Source: Oscillospiraceae bacterium (GTDB taxonomy: Bacteria; Bacillota_A; Clostridia; Oscillospirales; Oscillospiraceae). Taken from it: a stretch of DNA of 64,000 nt. Under the pieces are notes generated by a model. The model saw only the letters and a list, made by a program, of their open reading frames with translations, was not told where the DNA came from and did no database searches. A program made the position numbers and the translations under genes. Of the stretch, positions 7,549 to 16,699 are shown piece by piece. The stretch covers positions 1-64,000 of the forward strand of contig SVLG01000001.1 of the NCBI GenBank assembly GCA_015068055.1. The letters run 5' to 3'. Every line of letters begins with the position of its first letter. Position 1 is the stretch's first letter.

Positions 7549-8847
7549 TCAGAGCTTGATGGTGGCAAAGCCGTCACGGATGTCCAGCTTGGTGCCGAAG
7601 GGCTCGCAGAGCTCCTGCAGGTACTCCAGCACCGCGCGGTCCTTCAGGAGGCAGGGCCAGCCGCGGCGGGAGCGGGGTTCCGTCTGGTTGAGGGTGATGG
7701 GATAGAGCTGCACCTCGGTGATCTTGCCGTCCTCGGCGGTGAAGCCGGCCATGACGGCAAACCAGATGTTGGGCTGAGCTACATAGCCTCTGGTACCCTT
7801 CAGGCTGCGCTCATCCATGTAGGCGCCTACCTGCATATCGTGGGGCATACCCTTGTTCTCATAGGCATCCACGGGCTGCACAGAGACGGTCTCCGTCTGG
7901 AAGATGAAGTTACCCAGAGAGTAGAAGATGGGCTTGTCCTTGTAGATCTCAATGCCGCGGAGTTCATGGGGGCCATGGCCCACCACGGCGTCGGCGCCGG
8001 TGTCGATGCAGGCGCGGGAGAAGGTCTTGAGGAAGTCCGCAGGTACGCGGGTGTCCTCTCCGGCAAATTCATGGCCGTGGAAGCTGACCATCACATAGTC
8101 GGCCTGACGCTTCGCTTCTTCGATGGAGGCCAGAATGCGGTCCATGTCGCGCTTGAGAGGGCGGGTTTCCTGCCAGTTCTCCGTGTCGCACTGGAAGTTG
8201 AGACCGCCGAACCAGAGCTTGTCCTCGGGCAGGGGCAGGGAATAGCCGGTGCGGATGGAGTCGTTTTTCTCCGCGTTGAGGGCGGTAAGATCAGCAATCT
8301 TCTTCAGCGTGTCGAAGTATTCCCGCTCCACATGGAAAATCTTCTCATGACGAAGGGGGTTAAGCCCGGGGCGGCCCACCAGGGCGCGGCTCTGGTTGCC
8401 GGCCACGGCGCTGTCCTTGAAAGTGGAGCAGACGCAGATCACCGCAACGCGGGCGTTGGCGGTTTCCACATAGACGGGGGAAGATGCCTCCTCCAGATTG
8501 GCACCGCTGCCCGCAAAAAGGGCACCGGCCTCCCGGAGGTGCTTTATGGTGGCAAGGATGCCGCCATGGCTGTAGTCGTTGGTGTGGTTGGTGGCGGTGT
8601 TGAAGACGTTGAAGCCGAAGCGCTGCAGGTCATGGAACACTTCCGGCTCCGTCATGGCCCAGGTACCGCCGGAGGTAGCGGAGGCATAGCCCTCCTGCCG
8701 GTGGACGGTAATCTCCAGGTTATTGAAGCGCACATCGTGGGCCTTGATAACTTCGGATATCTCCGCAAAACCGGGGTAGCCGTTTTCGGGGATCCGGCGG
8801 GTGATGAAGGCATCGCCGGTGGTAATAAAGCTCGTCTTTTTACCCAT
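7549..8847 (-). CDS. CapA-family (PGA_cap) metallophosphoesterase-like protein
   Basis: A 432-residue protein of the CapA/YwtB fold: ITTGDAFITRR at the N-terminus, FNNLEITV, NTATNHTNDYSHGG, MVSFHGHEFAG, then VGHGPHELRGIEIYKDKPI. The conserved Asp, Asn and His residues of this calcineurin-like group are present. The founder of the family takes part in poly-gamma-glutamate synthesis or release, but many members sit beside amino-acid or peptide catabolic genes and have no assigned role. There is no signal peptide or membrane segment, unlike classical CapA, so a cytoplasmic role is likelier. It is the last gene of the seven-gene peptide-import operon, 13 bases after the M20 peptidase. Confidence 0.82.
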   Translation of the reverse strand: MGKKTSFITTGDAFITRRIPENGYPGFAEISEVIKAHDVRFNNLEITVHRQEGYASATSGGTWAMTEPEVFHDLQRFGFNVFNTATNHTNDYSHGGILATIKHLREAGALFAGSGANLEEASSPVYVETANARVAVICVCSTFKDSAVAGNQSRALVGRPGLNPLRHEKIFHVEREYFDTLKKIADLTALNAEKNDSIRTGYSLPLPEDKLWFGGLNFQCDTENWQETRPLKRDMDRILASIEEAKRQADYVMVSFHGHEFAGEDTRVPADFLKTFSRACIDTGADAVVGHGPHELRGIEIYKDKPIFYSLGNFIFQTETVSVQPVDAYENKGMPHDMQVGAYMDERSLKGTRGYVAQPNIWFAVMAGFTAEDGKITEVQLYPITLNQTEPRSRRGWPCLLKDRAVLEYLQELCEPFGTKLDIRDGFATIKL

Positions 8848-8860
8848 AGTCTTACTTTCC

Positions 8861-10009
8861 TTACACGTTTTCAGTCTGGAACAGATCCAGGATCAAATCA
8901 AAGGCAACCTTCTGACTGGGGACGATGCTGCTGATAAGGACATACTCCTCCCGGGTGTGGGTGCCGAAGCCGATGTAGCAACCGGCGTTCATGGAGGGGA
9001 TGCCGTAGGAGGTGGGGATGTTGCAGTCGGTGGAGGCAGAGGTGAGCCGGGGCTCCAGATCAAAGTAGGTCCGGATAGCGTCCATGGCCTTTTCGGCCAT
9101 TTCCTGCAGCTTTTCCCGGTCCACGTCGCCCATGCAGGGCCGCTCGCCGGCCAGCTCCACATTCACGCCGATGCCCTTGCTGCGGTAATACTCGATGGCG
9201 GCCTTGAAGTGGCGGTCCATCTCGGCCAGAGAGTCCCGGCTGGTGGAGCGCATCTCAAAGAGCATCTCCGCCTGCTGGGCGATGGTGTTGACGGAGGTGC
9301 CGCCGGAGATAACGCCCACGTTGTAGGTGCTGGTGCCGGCTGCGGGCACCTTCATCTGGTAGAGACTGTCGATGAGGGAGGCCAGATAAACGATGGCGTT
9401 GCGGTTGCCGAAGGCACTGAAGGAGTGGCCGCCTTCGGTGCAAACCTCTACCCGGTAGCGCAGGGAACCCACCGTCTCGTTGCAGACCTTGCCATCCTTG
9501 CTGTCCAGAGACCAGAACTCCGTGAGCTTGTCGGCGTGGTCGGCCACGAACTGGCGGCAGCCAAAGAGGTTGCCGAGACCCTCCTCGCCGGAGTTGATCA
9601 CCAGCATGACGCCGCCCTCTTTGGGCTGCAGCTTGTGCTCGGTGATATAGCGGGCGGCCATGAGCACATGGGTTACATGGACGGTGTTGTCGCCCACGCC
9701 GGGGCAATGGATCTCATCGCCCTGCTCCCAGAGGGGCAGGGGTTCCGTGTCGGGGAAGACCACGTCGCTGTGGGCCAGAAAGGCCTTGACGCTCTGGCCG
9801 GCTTCGCAGCGGCCAAAGGGGATAATCACGTTGCGGGCGCTGTCCTCATAGGCTTCCACGCCGTTCTTCTTCAGCCAGTCCAGGCAGAAGGCCACGCGCT
9901 TTTCCTCCTTGTGGGAGGGGGCGGGGATCTGGGCGATCTCCTTCAGGAGGGAGAGCGTTTCGGCCTCGTGGGCATCGATATAATCAAGAATGTTCTGAGA
10001 AAGACTCAT
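8861..10009 (-). CDS. M20-family metallopeptidase (ArgE/DapE/CPG2-like)
   Basis: A 382-residue di-zinc amidohydrolase/peptidase. Metal-site segments are FLAHSDVVFP (His, then Asp two residues on), CPGVGDNTVHVTHVL (bridging Asp), NSGEEGLGN (catalytic Glu and ligand Glu), WSLDSKDG, and a late GFGTHTREEYVL (last His). The dimerisation lid lies between about residues 180 and 290. It probably trims imported dipeptides, N-acyl amino acids or carbamoylated substrates in the cytoplasm. It follows dppF by 18 bases inside the peptide transporter operon, so peptide hydrolysis after import is the natural reading. The exact substrate cannot be read from sequence. Confidence 0.88.
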   Translation of the reverse strand: MSLSQNILDYIDAHEAETLSLLKEIAQIPAPSHKEEKRVAFCLDWLKKNGVEAYEDSARNVIIPFGRCEAGQSVKAFLAHSDVVFPDTEPLPLWEQGDEIHCPGVGDNTVHVTHVLMAARYITEHKLQPKEGGVMLVINSGEEGLGNLFGCRQFVADHADKLTEFWSLDSKDGKVCNETVGSLRYRVEVCTEGGHSFSAFGNRNAIVYLASLIDSLYQMKVPAAGTSTYNVGVISGGTSVNTIAQQAEMLFEMRSTSRDSLAEMDRHFKAAIEYYRSKGIGVNVELAGERPCMGDVDREKLQEMAEKAMDAIRTYFDLEPRLTSASTDCNIPTSYGIPSMNAGCYIGFGTHTREEYVLISSIVPSQKVAFDLILDLFQTENV

Positions 10010-10027
10010 GTTGTTACCTTCTTTCTC

Positions 10028-10990
10028 TCACTCGTCCATGAGGGTGCAGGCCACAAAGTGGTTGGGGGACACTTCCCGGAGGGGAATGTCGCAGCCGCGG
10101 CACTTGTCGCAGGCATACTCACAGCGGGGCGCGAAGCGGCAGCCGGGCTTGGGGTCGATGGGGTTCGAGACCTCGCCCTTGATAAGGGTAGGCTTGGCGC
10201 TGCGGGCGGAGAGCTTAGGCTTGGGAATGGCAGAGAGCAGGGCCTTGGTGTAGGGGTGGAGGGGATTGGCAAAGAGCTCGTCGGAGCTGGCCTTCTCCAC
10301 GCACTGGCCCAGATACATGACCATGATGTCGTCGCTGATGTGCTTGACGACGCTCATGTCGTGGGTAACGAAGATGTAGGTAAGGTTCTTCTGATCCTTC
10401 AGATCCATGAGGATGTTGAGGATCTGGGCCTGAATGGAAACGTCCAGAGCGGAAACGGGCTCGTCGCAGACGATGAACTTGGGATCCAGAGCCAGCGCAC
10501 GGGCGATACCGATACGCTGACGGCGGCCGCCGTCCAGCTCATGGGGGTAGGCATCCTTGAAGCGGGGAGCCAGACCCACGGTCTCCATCATACGGTCCAC
10601 GATCTCGTCCATCTCGGCGCGGCTCTTGCAAAGGTGGTTAACCTTCAGGGGGTCGGCAATGAGTTCGGCCACGCTGAGGCGGCCATCCAGGCTGGAGTAG
10701 GGATCCTGAAAGATCATCTGCATATCCAGCCGGGCCTTGCGAAGCTGGGACTTGCTGAGGGCGGCAATGTCCACGCCGTCCAGAAACACCTCGCCGGCAG
10801 TGGGTTCCAGCAGCCGCAGCACGGTGCGGCCAAGAGTGCTCTTACCGCAGCCGCTCTCGCCCACCACGCCCAGGGTCTTACCCTTGGGAATGGTGAAGCT
10901 CACGTCGTCCACGGCGTGGAGCATGCCCTTATTGGTCTTGAAGTACTTTTTCAGGTTATTTACGACCAGCAGGTCTTTTTCGTTGCTCAT
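10028..10990 (-). CDS. Oligopeptide/dipeptide ABC transporter ATPase, DppF/OppF type
   Basis: A 320-residue ABC ATPase. Walker A is GESGCGKST, the Q-loop is FQDPYSSL, Walker B and neighbours are FIVCDEPVSALD, and the switch His is in FVTHDMS. The C-terminal oligopeptide-transporter extension has CRFAPRCEYACDKCRGC, the four-Cys cluster typical of DppF. The signature loop reads LDGGRRQR instead of the usual LSGGQ; the Ser to Asp change is unusual but the rest is intact. It overlaps dppD by one base and pairs with it to power the DppBC pore. Confidence 0.92.
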   Translation of the reverse strand: MSNEKDLLVVNNLKKYFKTNKGMLHAVDDVSFTIPKGKTLGVVGESGCGKSTLGRTVLRLLEPTAGEVFLDGVDIAALSKSQLRKARLDMQMIFQDPYSSLDGRLSVAELIADPLKVNHLCKSRAEMDEIVDRMMETVGLAPRFKDAYPHELDGGRRQRIGIARALALDPKFIVCDEPVSALDVSIQAQILNILMDLKDQKNLTYIFVTHDMSVVKHISDDIMVMYLGQCVEKASSDELFANPLHPYTKALLSAIPKPKLSARSAKPTLIKGEVSNPIDPKPGCRFAPRCEYACDKCRGCDIPLREVSPNHFVACTLMDE

Positions 10991-11982
10991 CAGGCATCCC
11001 CCTTCTTTTCACAGTACAGGTGGCAGGCAACCTTGTGGGTACCCTTCTCCACCACGGCGGGAGACTGGGTCCGGCAGATATCCATGCAGTTGGGGCAGCG
11101 GGGATTGAACTTGCAGCCCTGGGGCAGGTCCGCCGGGTCAGGCATGAGGCCGTCGATGGGGCTCAGACGGGCGGTCTTAACCTCCAGATCCGGCAGGGAG
11201 CCAAAGAGACCCTTGGTGTAGGGATGCTGCATCTCGCCGGAGTAGATGTCCTCCACGGTGCCGCTCTCAATGATCTCGCCGGCATACATGATGGCCACGT
11301 TGTCGCACATCTGGGCCACGATGCCAAGGTCATGGGTGATGAGCATCATGGCGGTGCCCATCTTCTCGCGCAGCTCGTTGATCATGGCCAGCACCTGGGC
11401 CTGAATGGTCACGTCCAGAGCGGTGGTGGGTTCGTCGGCGATGATGAGGTCGGGCTCACAAACCAGAGCGATGGCGATCATCACGCGCTGCTTCATGCCG
11501 CCGGAGAGCTGATGGGGATAGTCGGTCTTTCTTTCCTTCTGGATGCCCACCAGCTCAAGGGTCTTGTCCACCTGTTCGTCGATCTGTTCCTTGCTGAGAT
11601 TGTCCTTATTATGGAACTTCAGGGCCTCGGCGATCTGATCACCCACGCGCATGATGGGGTTCAGGGCGCTCATGGGATCCTGGAAGATGATGGAGATGCG
11701 CTCGCCGCGGATGCCGTGGCGCATGAATTCCTCCTGCTCTTTGAGAAGGTCCTTGCCATCGAAGATGACCTCGCCCTTCTTCACCTTGGCGGTGCGGTCA
11801 GGCAACAGGCGCATAATGGCATAGGCGGTGGTGGTCTTGCCGGCGCCGGTCTCACCCACGAGGCCGAGGGTCTCGCCCTTATTGAGGGAGAGGGAGATGC
11901 CGTTGACAGCGTGGATCTCGCTGGAGCGGGAGGTATAGATTACTTCCAGATCCTTGATCTCAAGCAGTTTTTCGTTACTCAT
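10990..11982 (-). CDS. Oligopeptide/dipeptide ABC transporter ATPase, DppD/OppD type
   Basis: A 330-residue ABC ATPase with Walker [11 protein letters not shown]-loop [10 protein letters not shown], signature LSGGMKQRV, Walker [13 protein letters not shown] and switch region LITHDLG. The C-terminal domain carries [14 protein letters not shown], the conserved cysteine motif of peptide-transporter ATPases. Length is normal for DppD. It is the fourth gene of the operon after the SBP and two permeases, with AAAAGGAT before its ATG, and its stop overlaps the dppF start, so the two ATPases are made together. Confidence 0.93.
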   Translation of the reverse strand: MSNEKLLEIKDLEVIYTSRSSEIHAVNGISLSLNKGETLGLVGETGAGKTTTAYAIMRLLPDRTAKVKKGEVIFDGKDLLKEQEEFMRHGIRGERISIIFQDPMSALNPIMRVGDQIAEALKFHNKDNLSKEQIDEQVDKTLELVGIQKERKTDYPHQLSGGMKQRVMIAIALVCEPDLIIADEPTTALDVTIQAQVLAMINELREKMGTAMMLITHDLGIVAQMCDNVAIMYAGEIIESGTVEDIYSGEMQHPYTKGLFGSLPDLEVKTARLSPIDGLMPDPADLPQGCKFNPRCPNCMDICRTQSPAVVEKGTHKVACHLYCEKKGDA

Positions 11983-11995
11983 CCTTTTCTCCTCC

Positions 11996-12859
11996 TCAGT
12001 CTCTCAGTCTGGGATCCATGGCATCGCGCAGGCCGTCGCCGATCAGGTTGAAGGCCAGAGCGACCAGCATGATGGCAAGACCCGGGAAGAGGATCGTATG
12101 GGGTGCGGTCTGCATGAACTCACGGGCCTCGCTGAGGAGAGCGCCCCACTCGGGGGTGGGAGGCTGCACGCCCAGACCGATGTAGGAGAGGCTGGAGACC
12201 TGCAGGGTGGTGGCGGAGAGGTTGATGGTGAAGTCCACGATGATGGGACCCATGGCGTTGGGCAGCACATGGCCAAAGATCAGCTGGTTGTCGCGGCTTC
12301 CGTAAGAGCGGGCCGCGTCAATATACTCCTGCCCCACCAGAGAGAGCATGACGGCGCGGCCGGAGCGGGCGGCACCGGGCACGCGGGCCACCATCATGGC
12401 GATGATGAGATTTGGCAGGGAGTTACCCAAAGCTGCCGCGATGGCCAGGGCCAGCAGCAGACTGGGGATGGCCTGGAACACGTCCAGAATACGCATGAGG
12501 ACGTTGTCCAGCTTGGGATAGAAGGCAGCCAGGGCGCCGATGATGGAACCGATGACCTGGGCCAGAATGGAGGAGGCCACGGCAATGAGCATGGTGTACT
12601 TGGCGCCGTGGATCACGCGGGTGAAGATGTCGCGGCCATAGCCGTCGGTGCCGAAGATGTGTTCGGCGCTGGGGCCCTGCAGACGAACCTTGTAGTTGTT
12701 GTCCACACCGTTGGAGTAAGGAGAGATCTGCTCGGCAAAGACCATGCAGAAGATCAGCACCAGGATGATCACCACGCCGATGAGAGCGACCTTATTCTTA
12801 CAGAAGCGATAGATCGTCTCCTGCGTACGGTTCATGTGTTCATTCTTTTTCGCTTTCAT
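11996..12859 (-). CDS. Peptide ABC transporter permease, DppC type
   Basis: A 287-residue inner-membrane permease with an N-terminal segment (VALIGVVIILVLIFCMVFAE), the DppC signature AEHIFGTDGYGRDIFTRVIHG, then five further helices. The EAA-type coupling loop (EYIDAARSYGSRDNQLIFGH) binds the ATPases, and a late YIGLGVQPPTPEWGALLSEA is typical of the family. Start is one base after the dppB stop, with GGGGGAAGAAGTG upstream. It forms the translocation pore with DppB. Confidence 0.93.
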   Translation of the reverse strand: MKAKKNEHMNRTQETIYRFCKNKVALIGVVIILVLIFCMVFAEQISPYSNGVDNNYKVRLQGPSAEHIFGTDGYGRDIFTRVIHGAKYTMLIAVASSILAQVIGSIIGALAAFYPKLDNVLMRILDVFQAIPSLLLALAIAAALGNSLPNLIIAMMVARVPGAARSGRAVMLSLVGQEYIDAARSYGSRDNQLIFGHVLPNAMGPIIVDFTINLSATTLQVSSLSYIGLGVQPPTPEWGALLSEAREFMQTAPHTILFPGLAIMLVALAFNLIGDGLRDAMDPRLRD

Positions 12860-12860
12860 A

Positions 12861-13805
12861 TCACTTCTTCCCCCCCTTGGAATATCTGGCTTTGATACGC
12901 GGATCGATGGAGGCGTGGATCAGGTCCACGGAAAGAAGGATCAGCGAGAAGATCATCGCCAGGAACACCGTACCGCCGGTGACGCTGGGGATGTCCTTAC
13001 GCTTGACAGAGTTGATGATGAACTGGCCCAGGCCGTTGCAGCCAAAAACCGTCTCGGTAACCACCGCGCCACCCAACAGACCGCCGATGTAAACGCCGAT
13101 GGAGTTGATAACCGGCAGGCAGACATTGTTGAAGGCGTGCTTCCAGATGACAAGGCGCTCAGGCACACCCTTGGCGCGGGCGGTACGCACATAGTCCTGA
13201 CGAACGGCCTCCAGCATATAGGAACGGGTGGAACGGAGGATACGGGCGGAGTAGGGAATGCCCAGGGTCACGATGGGCAGCACAAAGTGCTTCCAGGAGC
13301 CGACGCCGCTGGCAGGAAGCCAGTGAAGCTTCATGGCAAAAAGCGTGGCCAGCAGCATGCCCAGCCAGAATACCGGGATCGCCGCGCAGAGCATGGCGGT
13401 GACACGGGCGAAATAGTCCAGGGCGGAATACTGCTTGACCGCGGAGATAACACCCAGCGTAACGCCCACAAGACTGGCGAAGGCGATGGAGCCGAATGCA
13501 ATAATCAGAGTAATGGGGACACGCTCGAGAAGGGTGCCCAGCACGGGACGGGAGGTAAGCCAGGAGGTGCCGAAGTCAAATTTGGTGATGAGGTTCACCA
13601 TGTAGTCAAAAAAGCGGACCAGGAAGGGCCGGTCCAGATTGAATTTCTCGTTGAACGCCTGAATCTCTTCAAAGGTCGCGTTGTCAGCCAGCATCATACG
13701 GGCGGGATCGCCGGGAGACATTTCCATGATGCTGAACACCACGAAGGCAACGCCGAGGAGAACGAAGATCATCATGGCAAGACGCTTGAGTATGTATCTG
13801 CTCAT
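12861..13805 (-). CDS. Peptide ABC transporter permease, DppB type
   Basis: A 314-residue permease. The N-terminus MSRYILKRLAMMIFVLLGVA and the periplasmic MSPGDPARMMLADNAT are classical DppB features. The coupling loop is near DYVRTARAKGVPERLVIWKH, and ETVFGCNGLGQFI lies towards the end. I place the start at 13805 because AGAGGAG lies about 6 bases upstream of that ATG; the ATG at 13829 has no ribosome binding site. It is separated from the upstream SBP gene by a GC-rich stem-loop that may lower downstream expression. Confidence 0.93.
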   Translation of the reverse strand: MSRYILKRLAMMIFVLLGVAFVVFSIMEMSPGDPARMMLADNATFEEIQAFNEKFNLDRPFLVRFFDYMVNLITKFDFGTSWLTSRPVLGTLLERVPITLIIAFGSIAFASLVGVTLGVISAVKQYSALDYFARVTAMLCAAIPVFWLGMLLATLFAMKLHWLPASGVGSWKHFVLPIVTLGIPYSARILRSTRSYMLEAVRQDYVRTARAKGVPERLVIWKHAFNNVCLPVINSIGVYIGGLLGGAVVTETVFGCNGLGQFIINSVKRKDIPSVTGGTVFLAMIFSLILLSVDLIHASIDPRIKARYSKGGKK

Positions 13806-13838
13806 AACTGCTCCTCTCTGCGAGTACAAATAAAAAGG

Positions 13839-13870
13839 GGAGGGGTCGGCAGAGCGCTGCCGGCCCCTCC
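13839..13870 (-). terminator. Stem-loop between SBP and dppB (partial terminator or mRNA stabiliser)
   Basis: GGAGGGGTCGGCAG pairs with CTGCCGGCCCCTCC around AGCG, with one mismatch at the sixth position from the loop. On the minus strand it is followed by CCTTTTTATTTG. It lies 40 bases after the SBP stop codon and 34 bases before dppB, so it probably lets only part of transcription through and keeps SBP mRNA in excess. Confidence 0.75.
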
Positions 13871-13909
13871 GTCATTTGCTCAGAGTTTCTTTATGGGGAC
13901 GTTTTCGGC

Positions 13910-15532
13910 TCAGTTCCAGGCCATGTCGTAGACGAAGTAACCGCCGGTGAAGATGTTCTCAGCGGTGAGAGCGCCGGCATAGGCGTAGGGAGTAGCCTTA
14001 TGGAAGGTGTAGAGGAAGTACATCTCGTCGTTGAGCTCGCGGATGATTTCCAGATAGACAGCGCGGCGCTCGTCCTGATCCATGGTGACCATGGCCTTCT
14101 TCATGAGCTCCTCGAGTTCCTGGTTGTTGATGTTCAGGTCGGTGGTGTTGCCGGCGGCCTTGTCCTCGTCGGTGACGGCACGGACCCAGCGGTAAAGGTC
14201 GTTGCCCTCGATGACGACGCTGGCACCGGTGGTAGCCAGCTGGTAGTCGCCCTCAGCACGGCGGGAGCGGCAGGCAGCGGAGTCGGCCAGCTCGATGGCC
14301 ACGGTGACGCCGATGTCCTTCATGTTGTCCTGGAAGACGGTGGACATCTTCTCCCAGTAGGAGCCGTTGATGCAGAGGATGGAGCCGATGTCAACGCCGT
14401 CGGGGTAACCGGCCTCAGCCAGCAGCTCCTTGGCCTTCTCGGGGTTGTACTCGTAGGTGGGAACGCCGGCAGCCTCCAGCTCCTCGCTGGTGTAGCCGCC
14501 GAAGACGGTGTTGGGGTTGTAGACGGAGTTGGCGGTTTCGGCAATGCCGTCATAGGCCACGTAGACCATGGCTTCGCGGTCCATACCGTAGGCGATGGCC
14601 TGACGGACCAGCTTGTTGGAGAGGACGTCGTCGTTGTTGGTGTTCACCAGGAAGAAGCTGCAGTGGGTGGTGGGGGAGAGATAGGTGTTGTAGTCGGGGT
14701 TGGCGCTGATGCCGGCCCAGGCAGCGGTGGGAACGGTGATGAAGTCCAGATCGCCGGCCTCAAAGGCGATGGCGGTGGAGTTGTTGTCCAGCAGGATCTG
14801 ATAGTTGATGGTCTTGATGGCGGCCTCGCCACGGTAGTACTCGGGGAAGGCTTCCATGACGATGGTGGTGTCGGGGCTGTAAGAGGTGATCACGTAGGGA
14901 CCGGTGCCCATGGGAACCCACTCAACGCCCAGAGTACCGGCGGCCTCGGCAGCCAGGAACTCCTCCTTGGAGAGGATGGCGCAGTTGGTGCAGAGGGCGG
15001 CGAAGAAGCTGGCGCTGGGCTCGGTGGTGGTGATCTCGACGGTTTTGTCGTCCACGGCCACGGCATCGGCGAAGACGGCCACGGTGCTTCTTCTGGTGAC
15101 GTACTCACCGTCGCGGGCCATGAAGCAAAGGCTCCAGGCCACGTCCTCGGCGGTGACGTCCTTGCCGTTGTGGAACTTGACGCCGTCGTTGAGGGTCACG
15201 GTGTACTTGGTGCCGGTCTCATCCACGCTGAACTCCTTGCAGACGCGGGGCAGGAACTCACCGGCATCGGTGTAGAAGAACATGCCTTCGTAGGTCTGGT
15301 AGTGGATCTGGTAGTCGATGAGGGAGTTGGTGGCATAGGGGTTCAGGGTCTCAGCGACCTGGTTCAGGGCCAGGTTGATGTCGGTGCGGCCGCTCTCGGC
15401 AGCAGCGGGGGCATCGGTCTTGGTCTCGGTGGTCTGGCCGCCCGCAGCGGGGGCGGTGGTCTCGGCGGCACCGCCGCAGCCAACCAGCAGAATCATTACA
15501 AGAGCAAGCACGAGGGAAGTAAGCTTCTTCAT
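13910..15532 (-). CDS. Peptide/opine ABC transporter substrate-binding lipoprotein (SBP_bac_5)
   Basis: A 540-residue cluster C binding protein. The signal sequence ends in lipobox LVGC with the lipidated Cys at residue 19, then a Thr/Ala/Glu-rich linker. The family signature GVKFHNGKDVTAEDVAWSL is present around residue 120-140, with later motifs VRQAIAYGMDREAM and KAKELLAEAGYPDG. It captures peptides or similar solutes outside the membrane and delivers them to DppBC. It is the first gene of the operon, preceded by AGGAGG, and diverges from a LysR gene that probably controls it. Confidence 0.94.
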   Translation of the reverse strand: MKKLTSLVLALVMILLVGCGGAAETTAPAAGGQTTETKTDAPAAAESGRTDINLALNQVAETLNPYATNSLIDYQIHYQTYEGMFFYTDAGEFLPRVCKEFSVDETGTKYTVTLNDGVKFHNGKDVTAEDVAWSLCFMARDGEYVTRRSTVAVFADAVAVDDKTVEITTTEPSASFFAALCTNCAILSKEEFLAAEAAGTLGVEWVPMGTGPYVITSYSPDTTIVMEAFPEYYRGEAAIKTINYQILLDNNSTAIAFEAGDLDFITVPTAAWAGISANPDYNTYLSPTTHCSFFLVNTNNDDVLSNKLVRQAIAYGMDREAMVYVAYDGIAETANSVYNPNTVFGGYTSEELEAAGVPTYEYNPEKAKELLAEAGYPDGVDIGSILCINGSYWEKMSTVFQDNMKDIGVTVAIELADSAACRSRRAEGDYQLATTGASVVIEGNDLYRWVRAVTDEDKAAGNTTDLNINNQELEELMKKAMVTMDQDERRAVYLEIIRELNDEMYFLYTFHKATPYAYAGALTAENIFTGGYFVYDMAWN

Positions 15533-15605
15533 GTTTTTTCCTCCTATTGTTTTTCTCTGGCTAAAAAGGGCTGTAACTCAGCCATTTTGTCACTTTATCC
15601 TATCC

Positions 15606-15634
15606 TTGACACCCCAAATTGTCCATGCTATATT
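15606..15634 (+). promoter_or_regulatory. Sigma-A promoter of the LysR gene
   Basis: TTGACA (15606-15611), 17-base spacer, TATATT (15629-15634). Initiation would fall near 15641, giving a leader of about 40 bases with GGAGGG before the GTG start. TTATCC at 15595-15600 and GGATAA at 15638-15643 form a loose inverted repeat around it that could be a regulator site. Confidence 0.72.
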
Positions 15635-15678
15635 TTGGATAACTGTAATCTGAACGGCGAGGAACGGAGGGAGTCTTT

Positions 15679-16599
15679 GTGAAAATCTCACAACTGGAAT
15701 ATATATTGGCCGTGGAGCAGTGCGGCTCCATCAACCTGGCCGCCAACAAGCTCTTTGTCTCCCAGTCTCTGATTTCCTCTGCCATTATCCAGCTGGAGGA
15801 AGAACTGGGCCAGCCCCTCTTTATCCGTTCCAACAAGGGCATTGCCCTGACCTCCTTCGGCCGGGAGTTCCTCCCTTATGCCCGCTCCGTCATCGACCAG
15901 ATCGATCAGATGAAGACTCTGGGTCAGAAAAAATCGTCCAGCCGTTCACTGACGGTATGCAACAACAGCTTCCGCTTCGCCGCCCAGATTGCCGCACAGC
16001 TTTATAACCGCTATGAAGCCAAGGAGCGCATCAGTCTTTCCCTGATGGACTGCTCCCGGCAGGAATGCATTGACCGGGTCTCCAACCACATGGCCGAGCT
16101 GGCCGTGGGCCGCATCTGGAGTTTCCAGCAGAGCATTCTTTCCCGGCAGCTCAGCAGCAAGGATGTGCGCTTTCATCCGCTGGTGGTGGTGCCGGTGGCT
16201 GTGGCCGTGGGTAAAAACAACCCCCTTTACCATTATGAGGGCAGTTCCATCCCCGTCTCCACCCTCCAGCAATACACCCCGATCATCTTTGACCATACCA
16301 TGTATAACCCCATCTCCAACATCTATGACCAGCTGCCGGAGCTTCGTATCCACAACCATATCACCATTTCCAGCGTGGACGTCTGCCGCAGCATTCTGGA
16401 CGAAACCAACACCTATCTCCTGGTTTCCAAGTTCTCCTCCCCGGCGAAGATGGAGGACAACTGGCCCGGCTGCCGCATCCTCGATCTTGCCGACTGCAGC
16501 CACACCGCCCAGATCGGCTGGTTCAAGCATAAGCACGTGGAACTCTCCCCCCTGGCGCAGGAATACGTGGATCTTCTGAGTGAGTATCTGCAAAGCTGA
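15679..16599 (+). CDS. LysR-family transcriptional regulator (peptide operon)
   Basis: A 306-residue LTTR. The N-terminal winged helix-turn-helix is clear (QLEYILAVEQCGSINLAANK, then LFVSQSLISSAI), followed by the linker helix and a periplasmic-binding-like effector domain from about residue 90. GTG at 15679 follows GGAGGG. It is divergent from the peptide-binding protein gene, the classic LTTR arrangement, so control of peptide uptake (and of itself) is likely. The effector is unknown; an amino acid or peptide breakdown product fits the operon. Confidence 0.9.
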   Translation: MKISQLEYILAVEQCGSINLAANKLFVSQSLISSAIIQLEEELGQPLFIRSNKGIALTSFGREFLPYARSVIDQIDQMKTLGQKKSSSRSLTVCNNSFRFAAQIAAQLYNRYEAKERISLSLMDCSRQECIDRVSNHMAELAVGRIWSFQQSILSRQLSSKDVRFHPLVVVPVAVAVGKNNPLYHYEGSSIPVSTLQQYTPIIFDHTMYNPISNIYDQLPELRIHNHITISSVDVCRSILDETNTYLLVSKFSSPAKMEDNWPGCRILDLADCSHTAQIGWFKHKHVELSPLAQEYVDLLSEYLQS

Positions 16600-16661
16600 T
16601 AGCCATTATCTTTTTGGCAGATAGCTATGGGGCCCATTTTGGGATTTTTGTCAAAAAAAGC

Positions 16662-16699
16662 AATAAGGCCAATGCGTACTTGCACGCATTGGCCTTATT
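16662..16699 (-). terminator. Terminator between convergent LysR genes
   Basis: A perfect 16-bp stem AATAAGGCCAATGCGT / ACGCATTGGCCTTATT has a 6-base loop. On the minus strand GCTTTTTTTG follows, so it mainly ends the minus-strand LysR gene, whose stop codon touches the stem. Confidence 0.9.

Noticed and set aside
8801..11221. 800-codon plus-strand open frame
   Set aside because: It is the antisense shadow of the M20 peptidase and Dpp ATPase genes, with no ribosome binding site and no family resemblance.
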